NCBI RefSeq assembly: GCF_000151665.1
Contig: NW_013171816.1
Location: forward strand, 481,176-545,175
DNA: 64,000 bases
Source of the DNA: Blastocystis hominis
Lineage: Eukaryota; Sar; Bigyra; Opalinata; Blastocystidae
Reading direction: 5' to 3'
The notes beneath the pieces were generated by a model that saw only the letters and a list, made by a program, of their open reading frames with translations, was not told the DNA's origin and did no database searches. A program made the position numbers and the translations under genes. Positions 46,893 to 56,213 of this stretch are shown here, one piece after another (position 1 is the stretch's first letter; every line of letters starts with the position of its first letter).

Positions 46893-47378
46893 TCACTTTT
46901 TAGGGTCACGTAAACGAACACCCAAAACCTTCTCCATCTTGGAGATCAGAGCCTGGTTCGGAATCACCTTTCCAGACTCGTAGTCCTGAATGACGGAAGC
47001 TTTGACGTTCAACTTCTGTGAATGAGCGATACGAACAATAGACGCCTACCACAGCTAGATCTTTCTGGGTCATCTGCTTCTCCTGACGAGCGCTTTGCAG
47101 ACGATGCCGGAACGAAAGGTTAACCTTAGGAAGGGTGAAAACCTCATCTTCCTCTTCAACCTTTCTAGCGTACAGCGCTGGAGCGTTTACAATATTCTTG
47201 TTTTTTCCAGCATCATCTACAAGTCAAGGAGAGCGCCGAATCCCATACACTTCGCAGTTGTTTCGACAGCATTATCTAGTCTGCGGGCGGTATTTACCTG
47301 CTTCTCGCGAGAAACAGTAGGCTTCTTGCCTCGCTTATCCCAACCTGCAGGTGTCCAGTCTTGATATATAATAGACAT
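46893..47378 (-). CDS. MBF1: Multiprotein bridging factor 1
   Basis: Transcription coactivator and ribosome-collision factor. N-terminal MBF1 domain MSIIYQDWTPAGWDKRG, then VNTARRLDNAVETTA and YDAGKNKN (32-nt intron between), and a Cro/C1 helix-turn-helix: LQSARQEKQMTQKDLA, then (34-nt intron) KLNVKASVIQDYESGKVIPN and MEKVLGVRLRDPKK plus TGA. About 130 residues, normal. Convergent with CPN10; the two share a 3' signal. Confidence 0.93.
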
Positions 47379-47525
47379 TTTTCTTAGATAAAATCTTTCA
47401 AAAAAATAATAACAACGATGAAAACTTAAGAGTTGTTTGACCCTTTCTTTGATCTCTTATAATATGCAAGAATAATCCTGGAAATTTCTCTGAAATTCCA
47501 AAAATCTGGTCCATTTCTTTAGAAT

Positions 47526-49280
47526 ATGGAAAAGAAACAACTCGCAGAGCAGTCTTCTGCCGAAGGACCGACTCGCTCTACTGCCGCACCTCATGACAAA
47601 ATTCCGGTTCGGGTTCTGGATGTTTCTAATTTGTAGGAGTCGGCGTTGTGCATGAGTTGTTTCAGGCCCTTTTGTGACCTCCGTTGCAAGGGTATCATTT
47701 GCTGTTTTCTTTGAATTCATAGGACCGTGTATGCGTTGCTACCACAGTGCATGTGTTCGCCACCAAGGCGAACGACTAAAATCATGGAAATGTAGTTTGT
47801 GCCAAAATAAGGAAACTGATGTAGTTCGCTGGGGTTCGTTCTTTTGAATAGAAATTCTCAAAAATGCTGCGATTTGCCAAGGAAGAGTGCCAGAAACGGC
47901 ACGAGTTTCCCGGTTCGGGCTTCAGTGAGCTTTTGTTGCTCGACACGACGGTTCCTATCAAAAAGCGTGACAATGTAACGGCCAAAGTGGCTCTTAATTT
48001 GAATTTGCGTGACTTTCCAGGTTGTAAAATGCAGTGAGTGCGACAAACACATCCGCAGCCAACTTTTACGCTGCGTCACTTGCGGTTCTCTTTATCACCG
48101 AGGCTGCCTTCCCCTGAACAGCATCGTTCTATCCAATCGTTTCATCGTGTACATGATTCGTTAATGATTCTCTCCTATAGTTGTCCCAATCACTACCAGA
48201 GTTTTTCTTCTTTTTTCTTTCTTATTACGCCTAGACAGCAGCAACAACTACCTCCTCTCTCTTCTTCTCGACCAATTCGACGTTTCTCTGTTTCCACGTT
48301 TCCACCGTAGAAACTCAAAGGTACCCCCGTTTCCTCCAAGCGCGACCTCCACGGCTTCCGCAACCGCAATCGCTGCCGCATTCACGTCGTACCTCTCCAT
48401 TCCCGCGGTTATTCCTAGGGTCCGAGTCGGAACCGCGGAGGACGCGGCGGGAAGCGTCTGTACGCGCGATTCCTGCGATGACGAGTAGATCGCATTTAAT
48501 CGCATCGGACCCGACGCTGTCGTACGGGTGCGCGTCGACGGTGTGCGCGCGGTGCGGGAAGCGGCGCGTGTTTCCGTCGTACATCGACCGGAGCTACCTG
48601 AAGGAGCCGTGGACGTGCGAGCTGGACGTGTGGGACAAGGAAGGCATGACGTGCGACTGCCCTGAGAAAGAAATGCGGTTGAAGAGCGTCGACGAGGCCG
48701 CGTCGCGGCTGAAGCTGACCACGCCGGCGATCTGGGGAGGAAACAGCATGAAGACGGTGAGGCAGGACGCGAGGGATGAGCGGTAGAACAACAAGTTCGT
48801 GCCGTCGGCGCTGAACGCGATCGAGATCATCAACTACACGTACTTCAGCAAAATCGCGCAGAAGGCCACGCAGCGCGTCAATTATCTCGGGTTCGTCGCG
48901 AATTCCTTCGCTTTTGACCACCATCTCGAGACCGAGCGTTCGCTTTTTGATAAAAACCCGATCCGTCGTAGAGAAGGCCGCGTTCTCGGAGAGTTCGCCG
49001 GTGGCTCGCGCGGCGAACGCGCTGCTGCGGGCGTTTCAGGGCGCGACGACGCTGACGGTGAAGAAGATCGCGCAGGACGAAGCGTTTATGAAGGCGACGT
49101 TCGACGGAGAGAAGTCGGCGTTGGTGCAGTGCGTGCGGTTTATGATGGAGCAAGGCGTGGTGGCGCTGGTGGAGGAGGGAGCGCTCACGGAGGAGAGTGT
49201 GTTTGTGCTCAAAGACGGGAAGGAGGATAAAAGAAATGTAAAGGAATTGCGCCTGGCGAGGTTGTTCCAGGCTCATGAGT
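47526..49280 (+). CDS. PHD-type and CW-type zinc-finger protein; stop made by poly(A)
   Basis: Likely chromatin reader. First zinc cluster: CMSCFRPFCDLRC, CMRCYHSACVRHQG, WKCSLC. Second, after an exon MLRFAKEECQKRHEFPGSGF: VVKCSECDKHIRSQLLRCVT, then CGSLYHRGCLP and VCPNHYQ. A CW-type finger follows: CARCGKRRVFPSY, PWTCELDVWD, GMTCDCPEKE. The C-terminal part is helical. About 11 introns of 28-34 nt fit, including one of the GTTTCCACG kind at 48282-48310. No stop is encoded: FQAHE is followed by T, GCGA and TGTTTGTG (49285-49292), giving TAA by poly(A). The combination PHD-PHD-CW resembles histone-methylation readers; targets unknown. Confidence 0.78.
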
Positions 49281-50167
49281 GCGATGTTTGTGTTGAATCA
49301 CTTGACGGCGCGCGGTGGGGAGAGGCGTGGGTGTGGTGGCGGTGTTTGTGGCGGTGCTGGCGATGGTGACGATGCTCGCTGTCGGAGTGATGGGAATGCG
49401 AATGCGAATGGGAATGGGCAGTATGTTCAGCACGCCTAGCATGCTCAGCACGCTCCGCTTGTTCGAGTTTGGCCTCTTGGAGTAGCTGCTTCATTCGCTC
49501 CACTCTACAAATAACACACAACAACAAAAAAGAAAGAAGTACTTGCTATTCGAACGTTGCTCTTGGAGAGGCTTGAAAGAGCGAATTGGGTCTTCTCGGA
49601 TCTATTCATCACATAACACAATCAAAACCACTCGACTTTGCAGCTCCAAATTCAAATCACCAGTCACAGTATATTTACACTCTGGATCACCTGCTCGATG
49701 ACCATAACACTAGGTTTCACGCCAATCCCACATATAATACTTTGCAACGATAACACTGAACTACATAGATGGTTTTTCCAAAAGCAGCTCCATGACCAGT
49801 CAATGGCATCGAGCGTAAAAAGTCTCGAACGCGCTTATTCTCTGGGATATCCGGGATGTTCCTCTCGGGCTTTCCGTTACAAACTCAAAACACCCCGTAC
49901 ATGGTCCTCCACATCGAGTTGCTCCACTGTAGTAATATCTCCGTTCGATTCGTGAAGTGCTTCATCTCGCTCCAACCTACAGTCGATTCTCACTGCAATA
50001 TTTACCCTCCCACGACTCGGTCGATAAACTTCGTTCGATCCGCCTCTTCTTCCGCAGACTTCACGTTATCCCCTTCTGTCACTCCCTACTTTTACTCCAT
50101 CTTTCAGTTTTTTCTTCAAAATGAGCGCATCGATTTTGGAAGAAGGATGATATTCGCGACGGATCAT
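49273..50167 (-). CDS. Unknown protein with membrane-like core and His-rich tail
   Basis: Not recognised. It starts MIRREYHPSSKIDALILKKK; introns of 31 and 29 nt lead to ADRTKFIDRVVGGWSEMKHF and LLQWSNSMWRTMYG. One or two internal joins are unresolved. Next come WSWSCFWKNHLCSSVLSLQ and IICGIGVKPSVMVIEQVIQ, then a coiled stretch (ERMKQLLQEAKLEQAERAEH). The tail is very rich in His (HSHSHSHSHHSDSEHRHH), a possible metal-binding region. The end overlaps the last bases of the convergent PHD/CW gene. No 3' motif seen. Confidence 0.5.
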
Positions 50168-50217
50168 ACAAAAAATGGTTTCAAACCAGAGTCAAATAGA
50201 AAAGAAAAGCAAAAAAG

Positions 50218-50290
50218 CTCCCATGCCGGGACTCGAACCCGGGTCGGCGAGGTGAAAACCCGCTATCCTAACCTGCTAGACTACATGGGA
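50218..50290 (-). tRNA. tRNA-Glu (TTC anticodon)
   Basis: Minus strand: acceptor TCCCATG pairs with CATGGGA. The anticodon loop TTTTCAC gives anticodon TTC, and the T arm CCCGGGTTCGAGTCCCGG is standard. No intron. It lies between two divergent protein genes. Confidence 0.93.
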
Positions 50291-50355
50291 CCTGTTTTCA
50301 TTTTCTATGGAGTACTAATAAGCCACTGCACAACTCCAAGGTTTTTCTTCAGAAA

Positions 50356-50882
50356 TATGGAACACTTACCCACTCTGTTGGACGCTGTAGAGAAGAAGTG
50401 TCCGAAACTGCGTCCAGTGTTTCTTCCAAACGGCATTAGCGAGAAGGAAGCGATCCGCAAGTATTCCGAAAAGCACGCATTGCCAAAGCCAAATAAAAAG
50501 TGCGATATTTGCGGAGACAAAGAGGGCGAGTATGTTCCTCAAGTTTTCTGCACTTATGACTTGAAAACGAGAAAATGTATCATTACGGAAGTGAAGGTAG
50601 TCTCTGCCACGTAGTTTTTGAATTAGAATGTGTGTCAGCAGTGTAAATTCTCGATGAACATTCAGAAGATTATGGAACTCTTGGTGAAAGCCAGCACGAG
50701 TACCGAGGAGGTAGGTGTGATGAATTCAATGTCAAGGGCAGGAAGATCGGTTTATTCGCCATTTTTTGCTGGTTAACGGCTACAACCCGGAGAATCGCGC
50801 CCTTCTGGAGGAGTTGGTCTCTTGCTGCTACTCGCTGCACGTGGTGCTCCGCAACTATTTGACTGGTATCCATTTAGCTTAG
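50356..50882 (+). CDS. Small Cys-cluster (zinc-ribbon-like) protein, unknown
   Basis: Start MEHLPTLLDAVEKKCPKLRP. Cysteine pairs CDICGDKEG and CQQCKF flank a region with FCTYDLKTRKC, likely one zinc ribbon. Introns of 30 and 31 nt join TEVK to NVCQQC and STEE to EDRFIRHFLLVNGY. The end is helical (ALLEELVSCCYSLHVVLRNY), closing at LTGIHLA plus TAG. About 155 residues. I do not recognise the family. The shared 3' signal TGTTTGTAACAAACA follows at 50888-50902. Confidence 0.65.
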
Positions 50883-50887
50883 TGGCT

Positions 50888-50902
50888 TGTTTGTAACAAA
50901 CA
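50888..50902. terminator. Perfect palindromic 3' signal shared by two convergent genes
   Basis: TGTTTGTAACAAACA: seven-base arms TGTTTGT and ACAAACA around one base. The top strand serves the Cys-cluster gene; the bottom strand gives exact TGTTTGTT for the acyltransferase-like gene. Confidence 0.65.
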
Positions 50903-50943
50903 CAAAAACTATCGAGTCGCTGCATGCCTAATTCCACTACACA

Positions 50944-52311
50944 TCACACCCCTCGCTCGTCCCTACCTTCAACCGGTTCTTCGTCCCGATGTCCGCAATC
51001 AATCTCGTTCTGCACCTCCTTCAACGGCCCATAAATAATCGCTTTATAATCTGTCTTGCTATACTGCTTATCAAAGAGCCACAGCAGAATCCTATTAACC
51101 TGATGCTCCATAGAACAGCGGAATTCGAAGTGCTTCCAGAGCTCCGTGATCCCGATCGCTGCAAACGCGAGCACGACCATGAACAACACGATGACGGGCC
51201 AGGTCCACAGGAGCTCCTTCTTTTCGCTGTCGATCAGCTGTCCGAAGAAAAACTCAAAAATCACCAGCATGTGCTTGTTGAACCATTTCTGAAGAATGAA
51301 AATGGTAAACGACAGCACGCTGAGCTTTCGCAGATATGACGTGCGTTTCAAAGACCCCCTTCTTCGCAGTGCCAATCGTCTTTTGTCATCGATCAGCAGG
51401 ATCAGAACCAGGATCAGAACGGCCTCGACTCCCATGGAAATGAACTCGAATCCTTCGGGCTTGAAGGCTTCGAACAACTCAGTGACGAAGTCGTCGATCG
51501 AATAGAGATACACCATGCCAATGATACAATTCACGCAAAAAACGATGCTCGAAAACCAAATCAAATGCAAAAGACTGACTCCAGAGTGGAGAATGATGGC
51601 CACGGAGGCGCCCAGAAGACCGAATGGCCACAGCTGAGGAATCTGATCTGTGCCACTGCTCATCTTCGAAAAGCAATATTCCAAAATCGTAAAATGCTGC
51701 GTTTTGCACCAGTCTGTAATCACCAGACAACCTTCAGAGATCCATCTCGAGAAAATAGTGAGCACAATAGAGAGGATGTAGAGAAGGTAAATCTGAATTC
51801 GATAGTCTCGAAGGAAAGGAATCAGGCGAAGCAAATAAACGACTAAAGAAATACTCCAACTATTAAAGCCAATGCAGTCAATCACGTTACTTGAAAAAGG
51901 GATAGGAACTACAGGCAGCTGCAACGTACGTGTTTCGACAATATCATAGTCTGTCGACCAACTAACCCAGAAACATTCGATCGCGCGCAATAGAATTCCA
52001 AAAACACACTTCATCATCAAATAGCGCCAGACAACCTTCCATCCCTTTTTTGATATATCCAAAAAAGACAGGGTGTTACAGATAGCTGATAGGAACACAA
52101 AAAATGATCCCATATTTCCTATCACACCCAAAGGAACGAATATACAATACCACACGATTTTTGGAATACCTTCTGCAACATTTAGAAAAAAGAGAGAGTC
52201 AACACTGGAAAGCGAACCCAGGAAGGGATGCGACAAAATCATAAGCAATATGCCTAAACCTTTCGCGACATCTAAAGAATAATAGCGCATTCCCATTTGA
52301 GAGAAGCACAA
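50944..52311 (-). CDS. Multi-pass acyltransferase-like membrane protein, intronless
   Basis: A single uninterrupted ORF of 455 codons. The N-terminus RYYSLDVAKGLGILLMILSH has the pattern SLDvaKG..ilLMi..H of the acyltransferase-3/DUF1624 and HGSNAT-type membrane enzymes. About ten hydrophobic segments follow (for example IVWYCIFVPLGVIGNMGSFF, IYLLYILSIVLTIF, VEAVLILVLILLI). The true start may be the internal ATG before GMRYYSLD (near 52296). The tail is charged and ends VEGRDERGV plus TGA. Absence of introns is notable among intron-rich neighbours. Substrate unknown. Confidence 0.7.
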   Translation of the reverse strand: MCFSQMGMRYYSLDVAKGLGILLMILSHPFLGSLSSVDSLFFLNVAEGIPKIVWYCIFVPLGVIGNMGSFFVFLSAICNTLSFLDISKKGWKVVWRYLMMKCVFGILLRAIECFWVSWSTDYDIVETRTLQLPVVPIPFSSNVIDCIGFNSWSISLVVYLLRLIPFLRDYRIQIYLLYILSIVLTIFSRWISEGCLVITDWCKTQHFTILEYCFSKMSSGTDQIPQLWPFGLLGASVAIILHSGVSLLHLIWFSSIVFCVNCIIGMVYLYSIDDFVTELFEAFKPEGFEFISMGVEAVLILVLILLIDDKRRLALRRRGSLKRTSYLRKLSVLSFTIFILQKWFNKHMLVIFEFFFGQLIDSEKKELLWTWPVIVLFMVVLAFAAIGITELWKHFEFRCSMEHQVNRILLWLFDKQYSKTDYKAIIYGPLKEVQNEIDCGHRDEEPVEGRDERGV

Positions 52312-53215
52312 TTTGTTATTATATAATAATAATAATAATAATAATAAAGTGAACCGTTAGGTAGTATTTTAAAACGATGCTTCCTATTTCGAAGGTAATT
52401 TGGTACGGATTCTATATTTCCAAAATCTAAATTGTTTGTTTCGCCGTGATTGGCTATTCAATTTATAAAAACAACGAGGTTTCGCCACTGAATGAAAACT
52501 CACTTTAAGTTTTCAGTTCCGCACCATTTGTAAAGTCGTACAATGCATTTTCACGAAAAGAACACTTGCAAGACAGATCGAGAAATTTGGTACTATTTGT
52601 ATTGGGGGGAAATAGAAACACACACCCTATTTTGATTTTTAGCATTCTGCTCTTTGTTGTTGTTTGCTTTTTAAAAATCCTTTTGGATTGAAATTTTGAA
52701 GGATAGAATATATATATATATATTGGTTATTTCAGTATGGTTCGCATTGTGATTTTATAATAATTATAATATCATAATAATTGGGGATCATGCTTGATTC
52801 AAAAGAGTTTAATTTTACTCGCCTCTCTTCTTCCTATTCCAAGTTACACCATTTTGCTTAGTTACAAATTGTCCATGAATCATCCAAGCTTTTCTGTAGG
52901 ACAAAACACACAATTATCAGAATTAACCTTTCTGTACCGATCTTAGAGTGAATTCTTCTGTATTCATAAAACGTTGCTAATAACGATTCGAATATCCGAT
53001 TTGTGATTCATCAACATGACTAACAACTAGATAGGATCCAATATCGCCCTGCCTATTTACCAAGAAGCAGGCTGATAACAATTTCTAGGGGGTACAAATA
53101 AATTATAATGCGTATTTCAGATCCTAGATCGTGATCGGGTTTTAATCATGCTATTCTGCCTTTCCCTTAGAACCATTATTGTAGTATTCACTACCATTGC
53201 TTGAACATTCAAGAA
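52312..53215. other. AT-rich spacer between divergent genes
   Basis: About 900 bp with (AAT)n at 52324-52347 and (TA)n near 52710-52722. No exon chain found. It should contain promoters for the acyltransferase-like (-) and RRM (+) genes. Confidence 0.55.
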
Positions 53216-54053
53216 ATGTCGGAATCTCTTCTGGATAAAGAACCCTCAATAAAGCCATGGGACTTGGATGATAATGAGGAATCTGGAGACGACAGTCAAT
53301 CTGAAAGCGAGTTTTTTCATTTTTATATACATAATGCACTAGAGACGCTGGTAATGGTCTCGCTCGAGAGGTAGACAGACTGCTTGATGAAATCAAGGCA
53401 CATCTTCACTCTGACTGCAACGCTGTAATGGAAAGTGATATCAGTTACTTTTGTAGTTGGAATTGAAGGATGTACCTCCATATATAAGTCAAGAGGCAAT
53501 TGCCACCTTTTTCGAGGAAAGAGATGATAAAGTACGAGTAGTCCGTTGCCCTTATTTTGCAGAAGATGGAGATTTGTGATCCGAGCCCTCACAACAAACG
53601 CGACGTCATCGTCTATTTCTATGATAAGGACGCTTTCTGCAACGCCCTTCGTAAAAATGGAAGTCAAATGCTGAGTTACACCTTTGACGCTCTCTACAAC
53701 CCGTACTCTTCTCCTTCCTCTCTCTTTCCCTTAGAAATCTTCACAGACCTCCCCATCGGGGCAGTCATCCCAATCACATGGTCTCAGAAGGCAACCGGAA
53801 AGTCAAAGGTCCAGGCGGCCGCAATCGAACTGGCAATCGAGGCGGTGGTCATCACGCTGACAGACCGCGTATAAATAATGACGTCCGCAAGGTTTGAACG
53901 CGTGTGGGGTGTGAGGGGTAGCAAGACTCCATGAATAAAGGAGGAAACGGGTATCAGCGGAAGCAGGGCAACAACATGGGAACAAAGAATCGGCAAATGG
54001 GCAGTCAGGTGAAGATACACGCGACGAACCGGTTTGGAGGTCTTTCGGATTAA
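53216..54053 (+). CDS. RRM protein with Gly/Arg/Asn-rich tail (eIF4B/eIF4H-like layout)
   Basis: Start MSESLLDKEPSIKPWDLDDN. After a 32-nt intron comes DAGNGLAREVDRLLDEI, then an RRM: LELKDVPPYISQEAIATFFE (after a 32-nt intron), KKMEICDPSP (31 nt), VIVYFYDKDAFCNALRKNGS. The tail is rich in Arg, Gly and Asn (GPGGRNRTGNRGGGHH), with a 32-nt and a 30-nt intron, and ends ATNRFGGLSD plus TAA. The layout resembles translation factors eIF4B/4H, but orthology is not proven. TGTTTGTT at 54067-54074 overlaps the 3' end of convergent ARMC7. Confidence 0.72.
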
Positions 54054-54066
54054 GAGAGAGAGTGTG

Positions 54067-54082
54067 TGTTTGTTGAAAACAA
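54067..54082. terminator. Shared 3' signal, RRM gene / ARMC7
   Basis: TGTTTGTTGAAAACAA: top-strand TGTTTGTT for the RRM gene, bottom-strand TGTTTTCA for ARMC7. The two coding ends are only about 33 bp apart. Confidence 0.55.
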
Positions 54083-54085
54083 GGC

Positions 54086-54729
54086 ACAGACGAGACAGTA
54101 TGCATGATGCCATGTTCGCTATCTTGGCATTCTCGCAGGTGGAGTAGGTAGTAAGCGCGGTTTGGACAGAAGCCTTCGAAAGGACTAAAAATGAGGAGGA
54201 AAAAGGAAAACGAACTGGTTAAACCTTGAGGATAGTCCATTAAATAATAAAGAGTCGCCATCGCAGAGATCAACGTGTTTTCATTCGTGCTCGATAATAG
54301 GCGTATCATGTTCTTCAAATTGGCCTTTTCACTGACCACTAATTCCGAAAAGGCAGGGTCTACAAAACAAATGGAGCATATAGGCATACAGCAAATACAG
54401 TTACAAATACCCCCAATTGCAAATTCCACTATCAGTTCATCCTCCTCTTCCAGTCCATCCAAAAAGAGGTCAAGCTACACACTGAATCCAGTAAGAGAGT
54501 TCGTTACGATATTCAATTCGCTCATTATGGCATAATTGTATGGGTCATAAGCAAAGTTGGCTAAATTCGCGATGATTTGTCGCCTCGCCTCTACCGTCGA
54601 TTCCCTATCCAGCACCCTACCTTGCTTAGACGTGTCTTGATACTCCGTTATTAACTGTTGCAAATAGTCAAAACGAGATGTTCCACGACCACCCTTACGC
54701 GATTGAACGTAACTTTCCGTAGCAAACAT
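54086..54729 (-). CDS. ARMC7: ARMC7, armadillo-repeat protein; stop made by poly(A)
   Basis: Spliceosome-associated armadillo protein. It starts MFATESYVQSRKGGRGTSRF. Conserved blocks: RFDYLQQLITEYQDT, RRQIIANLANFAYDPYNYA, LDLFLDGLEEEDELIVEFAI, GGICN and RLLSSTNENTLISAMATLYY. Introns of 30, 33, 39 and 40 nt restore the frame. The encoded frame has no stop: MASCILSRL is followed by T, GCCT, TGTTTTCA, which would give TAA on polyadenylation. Start codons of this gene and the divergent hydrolase are only 26 bp apart. Confidence 0.87.
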
Positions 54730-54755
54730 CGTATCGTCTGACCTAAAAAAAATAA
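54730..54755. promoter_or_regulatory. 26-bp bidirectional promoter gap
   Basis: The whole space between the start codons of ARMC7 (-) and the MBL hydrolase (+). It includes an A-run (CCTAAAAAAAATAA). Core promoter elements must lie here or inside the genes. Confidence 0.5.
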
Positions 54756-55792
54756 ATGATGTTTGTGTCCCGGGCTCTTCGATCCTCTGCTACGCTTCTC
54801 CGGCGTGTCACTCCCTCTTCGATAACAGTTCGACTTCATCATGGCTGTGGCTGTGGAGGTTGTGGTTGTGGAGGTCACAGTGGTGGTAATTTGTGTTTTG
54901 GGTGCTACTATTTTAGGTGTACGATTACACAGTTTCAGTTACCCCTAGTGTGGAGGCGATTGCGATGATTGCGGCGACTGCGGCGACTGCGGCGGTGGCT
55001 GCTGTGGAGGACACCGTCCTGCTATGCTCAAGGTTTTCATGATTCCCAACGGCGTCTACCAGGAAAATGCGTACTTGATGTGGGACGACTCGCTCAAATC
55101 TGGTAGGTGCATTTAAAAATGGAAGATAACACGTAGGCGCTCTCGTTGATCCAGGTGAAGAGCCTGACAAAATTGTCGATGCGATCGAGAAGTGCGGTGT
55201 AAACATATCCTATATTCGATTGTTGGAGAATGATTGTTATGGAGTTCTTTCACTGTCAAATCGAAAAGATTTTCCTCACGCACGGCCATCATGATCACTG
55301 CTCTGGTATCGCCAAGCTGCTGAATTCGATCGGCGAAATTCCCGTTTATATGAACCAGAACGATTTCCATCTATTTAAAGGCGTTGTCGAGGAGGGCAAA
55401 ACGCTCGGATTGAATGTCCATGGAATGAAGCTTCTTGAGGTCTAGATTCCGATGAATTTTGTGAATGACAATGATCTCGTCTCTGTGGGAACGCGCGAGG
55501 GACGCGTCATCACCACGCCTGGACATACACAGGGATCCTGCTGCTATCAGTTTGGAACCTTTTTGTTTACGGGAGACACGCTGTTCAAGAGATCGATCGG
55601 ACGCACCGATTTAGAAGGAGGCGAGTATGAGGCGATTTGCGAGACTTCCTTGTAGTTCACAGGCGATCATGGACTCCATTCAGAAGAAATTGTTCTTGCT
55701 GCCCTACGCCACTACAGTGCTGTGCGGCCACGGACCCATCACTACTCTGGCGGAGGAAATGGCAAAGAATCCGTATGTGGGTTTAGGAAACT
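54756..55792 (+). CDS. Metallo-beta-lactamase-fold hydrolase with Cys/Gly-rich linker; stop made by poly(A)
   Basis: Glyoxalase-II-type thiolesterase fold. Presequence MMFVSRALRSSATLLRRVTP suggests the organelle. Next is a run of Cys-Gly (HHGCGCGGCGCGGHSG and CGGDCDDCGDCGDCGGGCCG), then KVFMIPNGVYQENAYLM. The metal motif is LTHGHHDHCSG; later TTPGHTQGSCCYQFG, LFTGDTLFKRSIGRTDLEGG and VLCGHGPITTL. About six to seven introns; the linker has 31 and 30 nt introns separated by only two bases, and the join before IEKIFLTHG is unclear. No stop is encoded: YVGLGN is followed by T, GGAG, TGTTTGTT (55797-55804), giving TAA. Confidence 0.82.
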
Positions 55793-55796
55793 GGAG

Positions 55797-55804
55797 TGTT
55801 TGTT
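55797..55804 (+). terminator. TGTTTGTT of the MBL hydrolase gene
   Basis: Exact motif four bases after T55792, the predicted cleavage site. A tRNA-Leu gene begins only 34 bp further on. Confidence 0.78.
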
Positions 55805-55837
55805 ATATATACCATAAAAAGAAGCTGGAAGTAACGA

Positions 55838-55920
55838 GCACGTTTGCCCGAGTGGTCTAAGGGGGTGGATTCAAGTCCCACTGTACGGAGTACTCGTGGG
55901 TTCAAATCCCACAGCGTGCA
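55838..55920 (+). tRNA. tRNA-Leu (CAA anticodon)
   Basis: Class II tRNA: acceptor GCACGTT pairs with AGCGTGC; D arm GCCCGAGTGGTCTAAGGG; anticodon loop TTCAAGT (anticodon CAA); long variable arm TGTACGGAGTACTC; T arm GTGGGTTCAAATCCCAC. One anticodon-stem position is mismatched. No intron. Confidence 0.88.
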
Positions 55921-56213
55921 TTTTTCGATCCTTTTTCTTTTATTATTATTGTTATTACTATAAAATATAATATTTCTTCTCCCTTTTGGGGTAATTCCCT
56001 CTCATTGCACTCTAAACCTTACAGTACAACCAGCCATATTGACAATTTTTGTTAAAGAAATCTATTTCACAATAGAATAGTTGATTCAAAATTGAACCCC
56101 TTGGTGCCATCGAACTATGTGCGAATTAATAGGTTTTCACTTGACCCCCTAGGTCCTATTTTCCAATAACCCAGATTACCTTGAATACTGTGGTTTTACT
56201 GAAGTAGATAAGT

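Noticed and set aside
55627-55860. Extension of the MBL hydrolase through the poly(A) motif into the tRNA-Leu gene
   Set aside because: The frame stays open past TGTTTGTT, but the T-N4 rule ends the message at 55792 and the tRNA overlaps the extension.
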